Positions 45,601-60,300 of a DNA stretch of 64,000 bases are shown here, one piece after another. Under the pieces are notes generated by a model. It was not told where the DNA came from. It saw only the letters and a list, made by a program, of their open reading frames with translations, and did no database searches. The first letter of the stretch is position 1. Each line of letters starts with the position of its first letter. Source of the stretch: Hyaloscypha bicolor E. Lineage: Eukaryota > Ascomycota > Leotiomycetes > Helotiales > Hyaloscyphaceae. The stretch is from NCBI RefSeq assembly GCF_002865645.1, contig NW_020194619.1, positions 1,648,442 to 1,712,441 of the forward strand. The letters are read 5' to 3'. A program made the translations under genes and the position numbers.

Positions 45601-47805
45601 CCCTTAAATACCTTATAAAGTACTATAAGTAATACTAGAAATTTAAATAATTACCGGAATAATTCAAGTTTAATTTAAGAGATAATATTAGCTTTAATTA
45701 CTCTATTATTATTAATATTTTCTATATTTCCGGTAAGCCTATATTCTATATTATTAATAAAGGCACTCGATATTAAGCTAGCTAATAGCTTTAAAATATT
45801 AGTATATTATATACTTGAGATACCCTAAAGTAGTATTAGATTAATACCTATTTAGGCTCTCCTAATTAGATTATAGTAGATACTAGAAAGCAGTTTACTA
45901 GTAAGAAGTTCGTTTAGCTTATAAATACTATAGGAACTAAGGTTAAAATTGTTCTTATAAAAGCTTATAATTCTATTGGAATTATAGAATACTATTATAG
46001 CCAAAATTAATAAAATTAATAAGAATACTATACTTTAAATAGCTTTTAAGGCCATTAATAATTCCGCTAGACCCGATGGCATTATTCTAATTTTCTTGAT
46101 TTATAGTACTTTACCTTAAATAACTAAATATAATACCTTATTACTAATTATATTATAGTAATTAGTAGTACTTAAGAAGGTAATAGTAGAAATTCAGAAG
46201 CTTTGAGCTAGATACCAGATTATAAATGCCCTAAATACCCGAAATAGTTCTAGTATTACTAATATTTATAAACTTCCTTTAAATTCGGATATTCTTATAT
46301 AGTATAAAGGGAATACTAGTTAACCTGGTAGTTAGGATAGACTATATAAGCTAGTAGCTATTAATAGAGAAAACTATATACTAGCTCTATTATATAGTAA
46401 TACTATCTTCTACTTAATTTCTATAAAGCCCTTTTATATAGGGGATATTAAAGTTATTACTAATGGCCCCGAACTTGAACCTGTTTCCGAACTCTATAGT
46501 AATACTAAAGGTAATATAGGTATAATTCCTCCTACTATTCCTATTATTCTATTAAAGTATAGTAGAGAACACTCTTATAAGAACCCGGATATTACGGTAT
46601 TCTTATAGGACAATAACTTATATAAGGATTCCTGCTAAGTTAAAGTCGCCGGCCTTTTAGAAAAGGATATATTTAAGGTTATTTCCAGATCTCAGGTACT
46701 AAAGGAGGTATGTATCTTTAACTTCCGGTTTATTAATAAGATTAAGAATAATGATATAGAGAGAGAGTTTAAGAAGTTAAGACTAGTTATCTAAGCTTAT
46801 AATAATAGTAAGAAATATATAATATTAATATAATTACTTACTATTTAATATATTAGCTAGAGAATTATTTTTAGTATTACTATTATAATAATAAATACTA
46901 CGGAACTATATTTATATAATATCTCGTAAGCTTATATCTAATTAATAACCTTATTTAACCGTAATTTTTATATTAACTCACCTCGAGAGCTTACTAGAGA
47001 ACTAAATCTAAATAATAATTTGGTTCTAAAGGTTATAAAACTACTATATAATATACCGGAAGCCGGGAACTACTAGTTTAAGACTTATTATTCCTATTAT
47101 ATTAATAAGCTTTCTATAGAATAATTAACTTATAACCCTTGCCTTCTCTATAGTAAGTAATTCTTCGGAATTATTGGCCTTTAAACTAATAATACTTTAT
47201 TTATCGGAACTAATGATTTTATAAAGGCAGAGTAACTAAAGCTCTATAAGGCTAAGTTCTTGGCTAAGGAGTATAAATACCTTACTATTAACTATAATTT
47301 CAAGTTTAATAAAGGTATTATTTATATAAATATTACTAGAATTACTTTTATATAGGAATACTAGTATAAAAACCTCTGAACCATTTCTATAAAGAATACT
47401 ACTACTATAAGTAGTAGGGGTACTATTTATTAAGATCTTTCTATTAAGAACTAATATATTGCCCAATATACTAGAGGAGTATATATTATATTAGTCTATT
47501 AACTAGAAGCTTTATATAACCTATTAATTACTACTTAAGCTATTAAATTTTTGGAAACTAATATAAAGGTACTTAATAAGTATATTTAATAGCAAATTAA
47601 GAATACTACTAGAGGACTAAGATTTATAAAGCTAGTAAAAGAGTCCTTATACTTAATTGTTTTTATAAATACTTTATTTATAAATAATAGAGATCTCTTT
47701 TCCCAAATCGGATATATTCTAGTTCTAGTAAATAAAACTGGATATACTAATATTATTTACTAGTTCTTTACTAAATACAAGAGAGTTACTAGAAGCGTTC
47801 TAGCT

Positions 47806-47994
47806 TTGGAACTTTATAATATGGCTTATAGTTTTAATATAGGCGCTTTAGTTAAATCTATAATTAATAGAATACTAGAAATAGAACTATTATTAGTAGT
47901 CTATACGGATTCGAAGTTATTATATAAATACCTTATTAAATTAGGAACTACTCGAGAAAAGTATCTAATAATTAATATAATATACCTCTACTAA
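47806..47994 (+). pseudogene. Copia RNase H fragment still open
   Basis: 63 codons starting MELYNMAYSFNIGALVKSII. It contains VVYTDSKLLYKYLIKLGTT, where the TDSK-L motif and LGTT are the conserved end of Copia RNase H. Stops lie on both sides, so it is only a surviving piece of the polyprotein. Confidence 0.75.
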
Positions 47995-48359
47995 GTATAT
48001 GAATAATAAGAGATTATAGAAGTCAAATAGATTAAGGAAGAATCGAATCCTGCCGATTTCATAATGAAATCAAAGCTAATAAATGCCCTTAAGTACCTAA
48101 TTAATATGAATACCATATAATTAGATATAGAAGAATAGGTCGAGTATAAATAGGGCAGAAAATAAATATATAAAATAAGAGAATATTATAAGAGGGGAAG
48201 TTATATATAAAAGGCTATAGCCTTTAATATATAACTAAAACCCTTAGAAGCGATATAGATATATAGAGTATTTAAGAATCTGGTACTAGGCCGGATTAGG
48301 GAATTTGTATGTAATTAGAGGAAGATATTATTTTTTCGCGTTTTTTAGAGAGTTTCTAG

Positions 48360-48686
48360 TATTAGTATAGCTATTCCTTTGGAAGTCACGTGTATAGTCA
48401 CGGGATACGAGACACGGGATATGGGTAATGGGATATAGGTAATGGGATATGGGTAATGAGATATGGGTAATAGGATATAGGATACGGGATATAGTTATAT
48501 AACCTCGTATTTCATTAGTGACTTGATTAGTAGACTAGACCCCTTTAGGCTTAGCAGATTTAGGAATTATATATTAATATTATAATATTATAATCCTTAC
48601 TTCTAAATAATAATAACTTTACTAACTAATATAACTAGTATTTCCACGCCTATATAATAGTACTATATATTACTAGTAAACTAATA
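48360..48686 (+). repeat. 3' LTR of Copia
   Basis: 327 bp; less RIP than the 5' copy (gtcacgtgtatagtcacggg kept). Followed by ACTAT. Confidence 0.8.
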
Positions 48687-48794
48687 ACTATTAATTACTA
48701 TAATACTATTAATTACTATAATACTATTAATTACTATAATACTATTAATTACTATAATACTATTAATTACTATAATACTATTAATTACTATAAT
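48687..48794. repeat. 18-bp tandem array, six units, at the Copia right border
   Basis: Unit actattaattactataat repeated six times. It resembles the 17-bp unit on the left side (actattattagtataat) apart from one extra A and G/C. Confidence 0.85.
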
Positions 48795-48840
48795 ATAATT
48801 AATAATAGAATATTATATTTCGTTATTTAAAATAAAATAC

Positions 48841-49138
48841 TATAATATATATAGGATTATATATAACTTAAGAATATATAATAAATCTTGGATATTACAG
48901 GTATTAATTAGAGAGATTAGTGGCTCTTTAATATTATAGCTAATTACTATTTATATTATATATATTAGGCTTATAAATTACTAATTATATATATATTATT
49001 AGGGCCTCCTATTTAGAGAAGGCTTCTCTGGATCTTATAAAAGGAATAGAGATTAGTTCTATACTAAATTTAATACTATAGTTTTATAACTTACTAATTT
49101 ATTCTATTATCTTATTACCTACTAATAAATACCTTATA
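48841..49138 (+). repeat. 5' LTR of Gypsy-3
   Basis: 298 bp, ends tataata...ccttata; equal length to the right copy, few differences. Confidence 0.85.
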
Positions 49139-52100
49139 AGCTAATCTCTCTACTTTTAAAGAAAGTAGTTTAATAAGTAATTATATCTCGAAATCTGCAA
49201 AATATATAATTTCTTACTAAAGCTATTTTTATAAAGGAAGTTAACCAGATTAATTCCAATATAGGTAATAATAAAGGCTTATCTAATACTTTTAATAAGG
49301 CCTCTTAGGAGCCTCCAAAAGCCAGTAATAATAACAGAAATAATCCCGGTAATAATTAAGATACCGAGATTAATATCCGAGTTACTACTACCTAAACTAT
49401 AAAATAGGGCTTGAATACTAAAGTCAAAGCACTTTAATAAAAGCAAGAATTAGTAAATATAATTAACTAATATATTCTATAATTAGAATAATATAAGAAT
49501 ACCTTTAGAGATATCTTATAATTTACTATATTTTATAGAAACTCTATTTATAAGTCTATTTCATTTTCCTTAGTAATTCCTATTAGAGAACTTCCTAAAA
49601 TAGAATTAGAACCTATCCTCTTTCCTAATATAATAAGCTTTAAGAATAATCTCAATACTATTTATTAGAAGCTACTATATAATATTCTAAAGATATATTT
49701 AAACTAAAAAAAGCTTTTTAAGATCCGGATACCTGAATTATATTATAAAAAGTTCCTTAAGAAATAAAGAATATTTATATTTTTCTAGAAAGTAGTTTTT
49801 AGGACCTAATCTTAGACTTATAATAAATACTTTTCTAGAGTTAACTTTATTATAAATATTCTTAGGAATAAATCTTATAATACTTAAAAGGCTATAATAA
49901 AGCAAAGCCTATTATTATATAAGATTTATTAGAAGTAATTTAAGGCCTACTTAGCTAATATACTTCAAGTACCTTAAACTCATTAATAAAATGTTTTTAA
50001 GGAACTCCGAGATCTTTATTAGAAAAATAGTAAAATAGTTACTAAATTATATACTTAGATAATTAGTCTCGAAATTAACTAGAACCTATACCCTAAAAGA
50101 AACCGGATCCGGACTCTTAATATTACTTTATCTAATTATAAGACTTATTAGATACTTATATTTATTTTCTTAGGAAATAAAATAATATTTATTTTCAAAT
50201 AACTTAAGAAAGCTCAGAAAGTAAAATATACTACTTATTCTAAATTAAGAAAAATAAAAACAAGAGAGTTTAGTAAAAGTAATTCTATTCCTAAAAACTC
50301 TAATTTAGTAAATTCTAATTCGTAAGGCTATTAAAAAAGAAAGAATAAGTTCCAAAAATTATATAAGAAACCCTTAGGTAATACTTTAGCTCTTTTAAGG
50401 CTTTAATAAAATACTAATTCTATTTTAGGTATAGTTTATTAAACTTATAAATAGAAAGAATACTTCTTAGGAAATATAAAATATTTCAAGTATACTAAAT
50501 AGGCTCGGCAGAACTCTAATAAGGCCAAAACTATAAAAGAATTAAGGCATTTATAGAAGCAAGTTAATACTATAGCTATAGAGAAGTACTCTAGAGAAGA
50601 TTTTCCTAAAGAATAGGAAAAAGAAAAGGCTAAATCTTAAATATTAATAATTTTAGCTATAATAAAAAAGATATATTACTTTATATAACTATTTAAGTAA
50701 GATTAATATAGCCAGAAATAAATACCTTAGAGATATATAGCAGATTCGGTAATACCAGGTCAGATTATAACTTTTTTAATAATAATTAGATTTAAAGCCA
50801 GGGCTTTATTACCTTAGCTAAATATAACTAAGAAATTATAACCTTTTATAGGAATTAATTTAAGATTTATTAAGCCTATAATCTTAAGGTATTTATTATA
50901 GATAATTATAATAAGATATATTTTTTTAAGCTCCGGTTCTATAAATATAAGAATATTAGCTCTTATAGCCTTATTTTTAGTATGAAATTTTATAAAGTAA
51001 TTCTTATATAATATATAGACTATATTAAGAAATAAGAAATATATATATTTATATAGCCTAATAATATTAAGATTCTAATACTAAAAGAATTTAGTAAGGA
51101 GCTTAACTAGTACCCTAAGCTAGTACTTTAAGTCTTATTCTTAATTAAAGGCAAATATAATTATTCTAGATAATAGGCTTTATATATTTATAATAATTAT
51201 TAGGTCTTTATTTTATTATATGGTTCTAGTAATACTAAATAGAAGTTTTTAATATAGTAAATTAATATCTTCTAAAAAGGAGCCTTAGAAATATCTATTT
51301 ACTTTTAAGATAATAAATATAAAGACTTCTTAGAGGTTTTTAATCCTAATAAAGCTTTAGAATTTCCTAATCTTAGTAATATTAAATACTTTATTAATAT
51401 AGATAATACGGTCCTATATGGGCCTTTATATAATTTATTAGAAACCTACCTAGAAGTATTATATTTATATTTATAAAATATACTTTATAAATATTAGATA
51501 AGGCCTAGTAAAAGCCTAGTAGAAGTATTTATTTTTTTTGTCTCTAAGAAAAATAAAGAACTATATCTTTATATTAATTATTATAGACTTAATTAAGTTA
51601 TAATTAAGAATCGGTATTCGCTTTCTTTTATTAATAAGATCTTTAACTAGCTTCGAGAAACCAAGATCTTTATAAAGCTAGATCTTAAGAATATATATTA
51701 TTAGATAAGAATTCATAAAAAATACAAGTAGAAAACGGCTTTTAGGACCTGCTATAGCTATTTTAAATATCTTATAATATCTTTTAAGCTAGCTAATATA
51801 CTAGCTATATTTCAAGTATATATTAATATTATACTTATAAGGCTTCTGGATTATTTCGTAATTATTTATTTAAATAATATCCTTATTTACTCCTGAAATA
51901 AGAATAAATATTATAATTATATTTACTAGATATTTACTAGGCTATATAAAAATAACCTATTTTATAAACTTAGTAAATACGAGTTTAATATTAAGAAAAT
52001 CGAATTCTTGGGCTTCTTTATTAGAATAGAAAGTATTTATATAAATCCTAAATAGGTCTATAGTATTATTAAATAGCCAGAACTAGAATTATTCTATAAT

Positions 52101-54539
52101 ATTCAAGTATTTCTTAAATTTACTAATTTCTATTATAGGTTTATTTACTATTACTCTCAGGTAACTATAGGCTTAATAAATCTTTTAAAAGAAATAAAAA
52201 AGAGCCGGAAATCCGATTCCTTTATATAAATAAATAAAGTAGCTAAAAGCTTTAAGACTTTAAAAAAAGCTTTTATTATAATACCTGTCCTAGTTTATTT
52301 TAATCTTTCTAAGAAAATTTATATTAAAACTAATATATTAAAATTTGCAATTACTAATACTATTTTATAATAAGTTAATTCTAGTAATAGCCCGAAAATA
52401 TACTAATATCTAGTAGTATTCTAGTCCCGGAAACTTTCTAGAGCCAAATATAACTATAGTACTTATAATAGGGAGCTACTTAGAATTATTAAAGTCTTTA
52501 AGTATTAGTATTATTACCTTAAAGAGTTTAGGTTTATAATTAAGGTTATTATAAACTATAATAATCTCTAATACTTTATAGAAATAAAGTATCTAGAGAA
52601 CTATTAAGTATATTAGGTAATATATCTTATAATATATAATTTTAATATTATTTACTATAAAGGCGCCTTAAACCTAGTAAAAGACCTAATTATAAAAAAG
52701 GTCCTATTAGTATAACTTGACTTCTAACTTTTTAGAATAAGCTAAAAGAAGCTTTTATAATTATAATTTAGAAGTTCTTATAAATATTTAAAAAGTTCCC
52801 TCTTTAAAATAGGTATTATTTAATACTTGCTATATTTATAATAGTTAAGGAGAAATATTTATTATAAAACAAGTAAATAGATTATCTTATAAATTTCTTA
52901 ATTATAGAATTAGTTAAGAAATAAAATATAGAGAGATGCCTTAAAAGCTTTATTACTATAACTAAGGTAATAGAGATATTTATAACTATATTATTTAATA
53001 AAACTAAAGACTTCTCGACTTCTCGAGTTTTTAAATTAGATAATTATAAATACCTAATTTCCTATATATAAATATATATAGTTACTAAAAAAGCTATAGT
53101 ACTAGCCCCTCTATCTGAATTCCTTCTAAATATTATCCAGGTAAATTAGAGAAATAATTCTTAATATTAGAATATCTTAAAATAGAGACTTAGTAAGAAA
53201 AATACTAAGAGAAAAGAAATCTAAAAAAATAATTCGGGCTTACTTAGGTACTATTCAAGAATTATTATATTTAATAATTCCGCTTTATATTAAGAAATTA
53301 TAAAGCTTTATTATAATAACCTAATAGCCAGATATTATAAAGTAAAAAAGACTTTCGAGCTTTTTAAAAAGTCCTAGTATTAGAAGAATATAGAAAAAGA
53401 TATTTATAATTATTATTAAGAATATAATATTTATTAGAGAATTAAGGCAAAAAAATATTTATTATATAGTTTACTTAGTAGTTTATTATAGCCTAAGAGA
53501 CCCTAGAATAAGATTTCTATAAATTTTATTATAGGTCTACTATTATATAAGAACCTAGTAAAAGGTCCCGATTTTAATATAATTCTTATAATTATTAACT
53601 AGTATTTTAAAATAATAAGATATATTATATACTATAAGATTATTAATTCTCCGGAGCTTACTAAAATTATATAAGAATATGTTTTCTTAATTTTTAGCTC
53701 TTTTAATAGAATTATTTCTAACTAAGAAATAGTATTTACTAGCTAGTTCTAGTCTGCTTTCTACTTTTATTTAATATATAAATAGTATTTAAGTATAGCT
53801 TACTATTCTTAGATAAATAATTAGATAGAAAAATAGAACCAGGCCCTAAAATATTACCTAAAATATTATTATAATACCTAAAAAAATAACTAGTTTAAGA
53901 AATTATCTTTTACGGAATTTATATATAATAACTTAAAATATTAGATTTTATAAAATATTTTTTTCTATATATATTATAGATATTATTCTTAATTTCTATA
54001 AAATTCTAAGAACAGAATTATAGAAGAAGTACTAACTATATATAAGAAGCTAGAAACCCTTAAAATAAAGTAAAAAAAGCTTAAGAATTTATAGTATTAT
54101 ATATAAAATAACTAGGAAACCTATTATAATAGGTATTAGTTAGCTAAATACTATTTTAAAGAAGCCTAGATAATACTATTAATAAGAAATATTAAACTTA
54201 AAACAGGAAAGCTTAAGCCAAGATTTATAGGTTTATTTAGAATCCTTAAATATATTAGTAATTTAGTATATAAGTTAAAATTACTAAATATATATAATTA
54301 TTTATATCTAACTTTCTATATTTCTTTTTTTAAAAAGTATATAATAATAAAAAATTAGGAGTTATATTTATATTTCTCTAAAAAACTTCCGGAATTAGTA
54401 AATAATAATAAAGAATAAAAATAGGAAATAGAAGCTATTATTAATTACTAATAAGATAATAGAAATAAAGAGTAATAATATTTAATTAAATAGAAAGCCT
54501 AGCCTAAAGATTATAATACCTAATTACTTACTTTCTCTA

Positions 54540-56300
54540 ATCTTAAAAATTCTAAGAAACTTCTAAAATTATATAATTAAAACCATAGCTTAAAATTCGA
54601 AATTACTTTTTAATAATCTCTTAAGATTAAAAAGAATTCTAAATTACTAAGAAAAAAGTTACTTAAAAAAAAGAAAGAACTTAGATAGCTAAAAAAAAAA
54701 GGCCCGGAATAGTAATAAAAATACTTTTTTCCTAGGTTTTTTTACTTATAAAGGTTTTCTAGAATTTTATTAAGGCTTATAAGAATTATATTTAAATTAT
54801 TAGAAAAAGGTTTAGGATTAAGAAAGATTTATTATAAGTAAACTAGCTATAAGTATCTTAAATAAATAAACTCTAATTCTTATAAATTCCTAATTTCTAA
54901 AGTAAGAATACTAAATACTAGTCCTATTTAAGACTTAGTAAAGAATTAGCTAATATTCTCCGGAATCCGCTTATTTTTTAATAGAATATAGTTATACTAT
55001 AATAATATTAGTATTAAGAATATTAAGAAAAGTAAGTAAGAAACTTATAATAGCTATATATACCTTATAAAAGGCCCGAACTTCTAAAATCAGGTCCCGA
55101 ATAATTATAAGTATTATATTATTAGCGCTTAAAGTACTAGTAATAAACTATTTAGTAATCTCGGTAATAAGCTCGGTAATAAGATTAATACTTTAAAGAA
55201 AAAACTCACTTTTAGGATATTAACCCAAGTAGTATTATTATCTGCCTTATTAAGATAGAAAGAAGAATTCTAAAGCTTATTAGTATTCTTCTAGTCTTTA
55301 AAAACCTAATTAATAGTATTATTCTCATTAGTATAATACTATTTAGGATATGCTTCAAGAAATTTCTTAAAAGTTATAATAGTATTTTCCTAGAACCGGC
55401 AAGCCTCTAATAAATAGCAAGAAATCTGAAATTATATTAGCTTTAATAGATATTAAAGCTAAAGAACTTACTAATATATAAGACTTAGAACCCTTATTAT
55501 AATAGTTATAATTCTTCTTGCCAGATATTATAGTATATAAGGTAAAGGAATTAATAAGCAAATACTTAAAATATTTCAAGTATTTACTAGTAATAGGAAA
55601 GAAGACTATAAGGTTACCTTTATATTTATTATTATATAGGCAGATAATAAAGCTAGAAAAAGATATTATGGAATTAATTAAAAATAATTAAAGAAAACTT
55701 AGAAAAGAATAAAAAAAGAGGCTAGAAGGTAATAATAATAAAAGTTATATATATATAGTTATTAGAAAGAAAGAAAGTATATAGTAATATAAAGAGGTTC
55801 TTTTATAGAAGTAAAAAACCACCTGAATTAATTACTAGTTTTTATATTAGTCCTAATTAGAAATTAGTATAACTAATTAATACATGCTCCCAGAAGCCTA
55901 TAAATAATATCTAGGACCTCAGAAATATTTATATAGGTTTCTCATATGAATATTTTATTAAATTCTTTCTATATAGCTATTCTAATTATTCTAATACGAG
56001 ATCTAATAAGTAGTATTAATTTTATAGAATAGCGCCTTAGTACTTTAAATTAAGCTAATTAGAATACTTAGATCCTAAACGAAATCATAATTACTAGCTA
56101 GCCCTTATATCTGGGATATAATTACTCTTTTTTCTCGCTTACTTAGCCCTAATCTAATTAGATAATTTTTATATCTATTACCCAGATTATATTAGTAAAA
56201 CTATTTCCCAAGATACTAGAAGTTTATCTCGAATTAAATAAATAATTAAATAAATATTTTACTAGAATAGATTAATGAATCTTGGAGACAAGATCCTAGA
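54540..56300 (+). other. Extra region of Gypsy-3 downstream of the chromodomain
   Basis: About 1.75 kb beyond the usual end of Gypsy pol. Fragments on the plus strand look lysine/leucine-rich (for example around 55,560-55,700). One antisense frame (55367-55579) is likely chance. Could be an extra ORF, a long 3' untranslated part, or a captured insert. Confidence 0.4.
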
Positions 56301-56313
56301 AGAAGAGTATAGT

Positions 56314-56611
56314 TATAATATATATAGGATTATATATAACTTAAGAACATATAATAAACCTCGGATATTACAGGTATTAATTAGAGAGATCGGCGGCCCT
56401 TTAATATTATAGCTAATTACTATTTATATTATATATATTAGGCTTATAAATTACTAATTATATATATATTATTAGGGCCTTTTATTTAGAGAAGGCTTCT
56501 CTGAATCTTATAGAAGAAATAGAGATTAGTTCTATACTAAATTTAATACTATAATTTCATAACTCACTAATTTATTCTATTATTTTATTACTTACTAATA
56601 AATACCTTATA
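56314..56611 (+). repeat. 3' LTR of Gypsy-3
   Basis: 298 bp copy of 48841-49138, followed by AATAC. Confidence 0.85.
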
Positions 56612-56616
56612 AATAC

Positions 56617-57136
56617 TATAAATTAAAAGAATTAAAATAATACTATTAGATTTTATAGAATTATTAATAGTCTTAAAAGCTATTTGAAATATAATATTTT
56701 TATTAATTCTATTAATTTCGGCTATAATAATAAAATAAATATATTAAATTAGGCTATAATAATATTCTATAATTTGAATAAAATTATAAGCTTTTATAAA
56801 AATGATTTTAATTTTGGTTTTTATAATATTTATAAATTAAATAAATTTTCTATTAATAAACTACTTTCTGGTATTTGCTATAATTTAATTAAAAGAACCT
56901 AAATAAATATTAATTTAATATTACTTTAGGATATCTCAAATATATAAAGTACTACTATTTTAAAACTATTAGCCAGTTTAATATCGAGTATTTTTATTAA
57001 TAATATAAAATATAGGCTTATTAGAAATATAAATAATAATAATAATAATAATAGAATAATTAAAGCTAATATTATTTTTTAGATTAAACTTAAATTATTC
57101 CGGTAATTATCTGAATTTCTAGTATTATTTCTAGTA
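56617..57136. other. AT-rich host sequence between Gypsy-3 and Gypsy-4
   Basis: Older AT-rich sequence into which both elements inserted. It still has some TG (ttttggttttt) and a taa/aat microsatellite near 57,030. No gene. Confidence 0.4.
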
Positions 57137-57141
57137 TTTAA

Positions 57142-57380
57142 TATTATAAATACGGTATTTAGGGCTTGGAAAGCAAGGTAGAAAGTCCTTTATAAAGATG
57201 ATTTAAAGCTAAGGAAGGGAAAACTAGAATATAGGAGGCTGTAAGGAAGTATATATACCCTATAATATACTAGTCCCGAAGGGGCTTAGCCTTCTAAATA
57301 TCTCTAGTATATTCCAAGCATATTTCCCTAGCAAGGCAGCTGCGTTACGTGCGCCTAGGAGGTATCTGGAAATCATAATA
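57142..57380 (-). repeat. 3' LTR of Gypsy-4
   Basis: 239 bp; keeps gcgttacgtgcgcctagg, i.e. less RIP than the other copy. Confidence 0.82.
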
Positions 57381-60300
57381 TTACTCTTCTCTTTATAATA
57401 AGCTTATCTCCGAGCTTTGTAAAAGCTATTAATTTATCTAATTTCGTATTATGCTTCTTCCTAAAATAAAACTAGTATCTCGGATATAGATATTATATAT
57501 GAAAAACTAGTGCCTTTACTATATAACCTAGAAGGGTTTATTATTATTTCCGTATAATTCTGGACAAGTATTGTTTTTTATATAGTCTAGCTAGTATTAT
57601 AGGTTTTATAGAGGTCCTGGTATATTAATATTATTATTATAGAAACTCTATAAAACCAGGGAGCTATTATTTAGTACCAAAGCTAGATATTATACTAGAT
57701 CTTTATCCTAACTAATCTACTAAATTCTATACTTTAGCCTATTTCTTACTAGCTTAACTATAATAACCCGTTTAATATTATACTCTTATTTATTATTCTC
57801 TAGTATTAATAGAGGTAGTTCCGGGTTTGCTTAATTTAGTAAAGAATTCTGGGGATCTTTTTATAGCTTCTTTATATAAAAAACTAGATATATCTTTATA
57901 GTTTCCGGTAGTTTTAGGAGAAACGAGTAGCTATACTATTCTAGAATTTCAAATAGGCCTTCTATTTGGTTCCCTAGCTTCTGGCTTAAATAATCGGATT
58001 TCTAGTATTTTATAGTAACCTATCTTTTATTTCCGACTTTGAAATTAATTAAATAGTAGTACTTATTAGCTTATATTATATATTATTCCTATATTTATTC
58101 TATATAGCCTTAGGTAAGTTATTATAATTTATATAATTAATTTACTAATACTTTAGCTTTATTTCTATTTAGCTTCTCTTTAGGTAAGTTAGCTTTAATA
58201 GGGAAGTTCTAGTCCAGAGAAATATAAGACTTATAGCCCTTTTTAGTTATAAACGGGGACTAGCTAATAGTTTTATACTAAAGAAAGGCTTATTAATAAT
58301 TAATTATAATAACCTATTTATCCTAGTTATTCTAGTAATAGTTAATATATAAATATAATCTCTAATTAAAGTACTAATTAATAATTTCTATTTATTCGTT
58401 TATTCGGGAGTAATTAGTTATAGAAAGCTTAAGCTTTATACTAATTCTTATATAGAATTCGCTTTAAAAATTAAATATAAATTAGGGTCCCTAATCTAAT
58501 ATAATTATTTCTGGAATACTTACTTAATATACTATATAGAATAAAAACAGAAGTACTAGCTACTTAACTATAATTATATCTCATACTAGAATTATAATTA
58601 GGTACTTGGATAAGTAATTCATAAATATAGTAATTATATTATAGCTCGATTTGCTTTCTAGATAGCTCTTAAAATTTATAGTAATATATTACTAGAGGTA
58701 ATTAGAAACTAAAAGGAAATAAAACAAACTAGACTTCTTATCTCTAGATATATATAATTTCTTATAAGTATAGTAATTACTATAGTATTAATTAATATTC
58801 TTATCTATAGATAGCTAGTAATATTATTTCTTTAATAGCTAATAAAGCTTTATATATTTAGGATATCCAGAAAGGGATTTATTATATACTTTACGAATTA
58901 GGGCAATTTATAAAAGTAGTCCGGGAATTATTTTGTTCTTTATAATATAGAGTTTTTTATAGTATAAAAGAAGGCCGTCTTATAGTATCTAGATATTACT
59001 TTTGGCTTGGGCTATTATATATAGCTTTTCTAGATCCGGTAATATATAATTATCTTATAGGATCTTATTTATAAGTTATAAACTATTATACTCGGCGGGA
59101 GCTTCTAATAATACTTCTATAGAAGCTACTATAGCAGAGTTTACTAGTAAGGCTTCTAAGAAAATATCTTTTTCTAGGGAAATTATACTTTTAATAGAAG
59201 TATTCTTTTCCGGAAAGTCTTTAGTATATACTTGGTTTTTAGGGCCGAATTCCGGATTAAGTAAGCCGACTTTATAAAGTATTACTATAAGCTACAAGTT
59301 ATAAATAATTTCCGGATTAATCTTATCTTTTAAGAGAAGTACTTGGGTTTATAGCTTTTCCTTAATCTGGCCCTAAGTATTTACTTTATTCTATCTTTAT
59401 AATAAAGTATCTATTTACTTATTTAATTTTCCAGAATAATATATAAGCTTAAAGTAATAGTAGAATAAGAGCTTAGCCTATTTAGCTTATTAAAAAAAGA
59501 GCTTCTTAATAGTTATAAAGTACTCTAAGATACGGTAATTAGAATAGACCTTAAAGGAAGTATTCTAAAGGCTCTCTAGTTTAGTTTTCTATTCCTCTAG
59601 TACTTGTACTATAGCAAGTATTTTCTTATTATATATATTATAATTAAGTTTTACTAGAAATATAATTTTAGAAAAATAAGCTATAGAATACTAAAGGCCT
59701 GTTTCTGAATCTTATTAAGAGAATAGGCTAGTAACTATTTCTTTAAATATATTTATTTCTATTATTATAGGCAGATCTAGATTATAGTATTATAGAATTA
59801 GAATAGAAATTATAGCTTTCTTTAGGCAAGTAAAAGCCTTTTAATATTACTCGGACTACTTAAAGGAAATTCTTTTTTTTATAAATAAGATAAAAGATTT
59901 AATAATCCGTTTATATTTTTTAATAAAGTATTTATAAAAGTTATAGAAGCCAAGAAAGAACTATATACCCTTAACTGTTTTTAGGGGTTATTAGTTATAT
60001 ATTACTTTGACTTTATTAGGATTTACTTTAATACCAGATATAGAAATAATAAAGCCTAAGTATTTTATATATATAACTTTAAATTCCGATTTTTTAATAT
60101 TTACTTAAAAGCCGGTAAGGTATAAATAGTCTAGTATTTTTCATATATACTATTCGTACTTTATTAGGTTCTCTAAATAAATAAAAATATTATTAAGATA
60201 TATTATATAAAAGTTATTTAGATATTTAAAGAATATATTATTTATATAGTATTAATATATAGCCGGGCTATTTATAAGGCCTTTCTAGAGAATATTATAT

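Larger units (their letters stand above)
42209..48686 (+). mobile_element. Copia: full-length RIP-degraded Ty1/Copia retrotransposon
   Basis: LTRs at 42209-42600 (392 bp) and 48360-48686 (327 bp). Exact TSD ACTAT (42204-42208 and 48687-48691). Ends tattagtatagc / aactaata correspond to tgtcgg / aaccgaca of the unmutated solo LTR at 38884. Near the 3' end the Copia RNase H region is readable (FINTLFINNRDLFSQIGYIL about 47,660-47,725, then the frame at 47806-47994), placing the coding order on the plus strand. Other frames are broken by TAA/TAG. The interior order before that is gag, protease and integrase by position only. Confidence 0.85.
48841..56611 (+). mobile_element. Gypsy-3: full-length RIP-degraded Ty3/Gypsy element with extra 3' region
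   Basis: LTRs of 298 bp at 48841-49138 and 56314-56611. Exact TSD AATAC (48836-48840 and 56612-56616). Polypurine agaagaagag lies before the right LTR. The reverse-transcriptase region is readable near 51,715-51,895 (KTAFRTCYSYF, YLNNILIYS). Integrase follows to about 54,000 and a chromodomain-like part to about 54,480. A further 1.7 kb (54,540-56,300) lies between this and the 3' LTR. No intact frame. Confidence 0.87.

Noticed and set aside
55367..55579. 70-codon minus-strand frame in Gypsy-3
   Set aside because: Antisense to the element and Tyr/Asn/Ile-rich, as expected by chance in AT-rich DNA.
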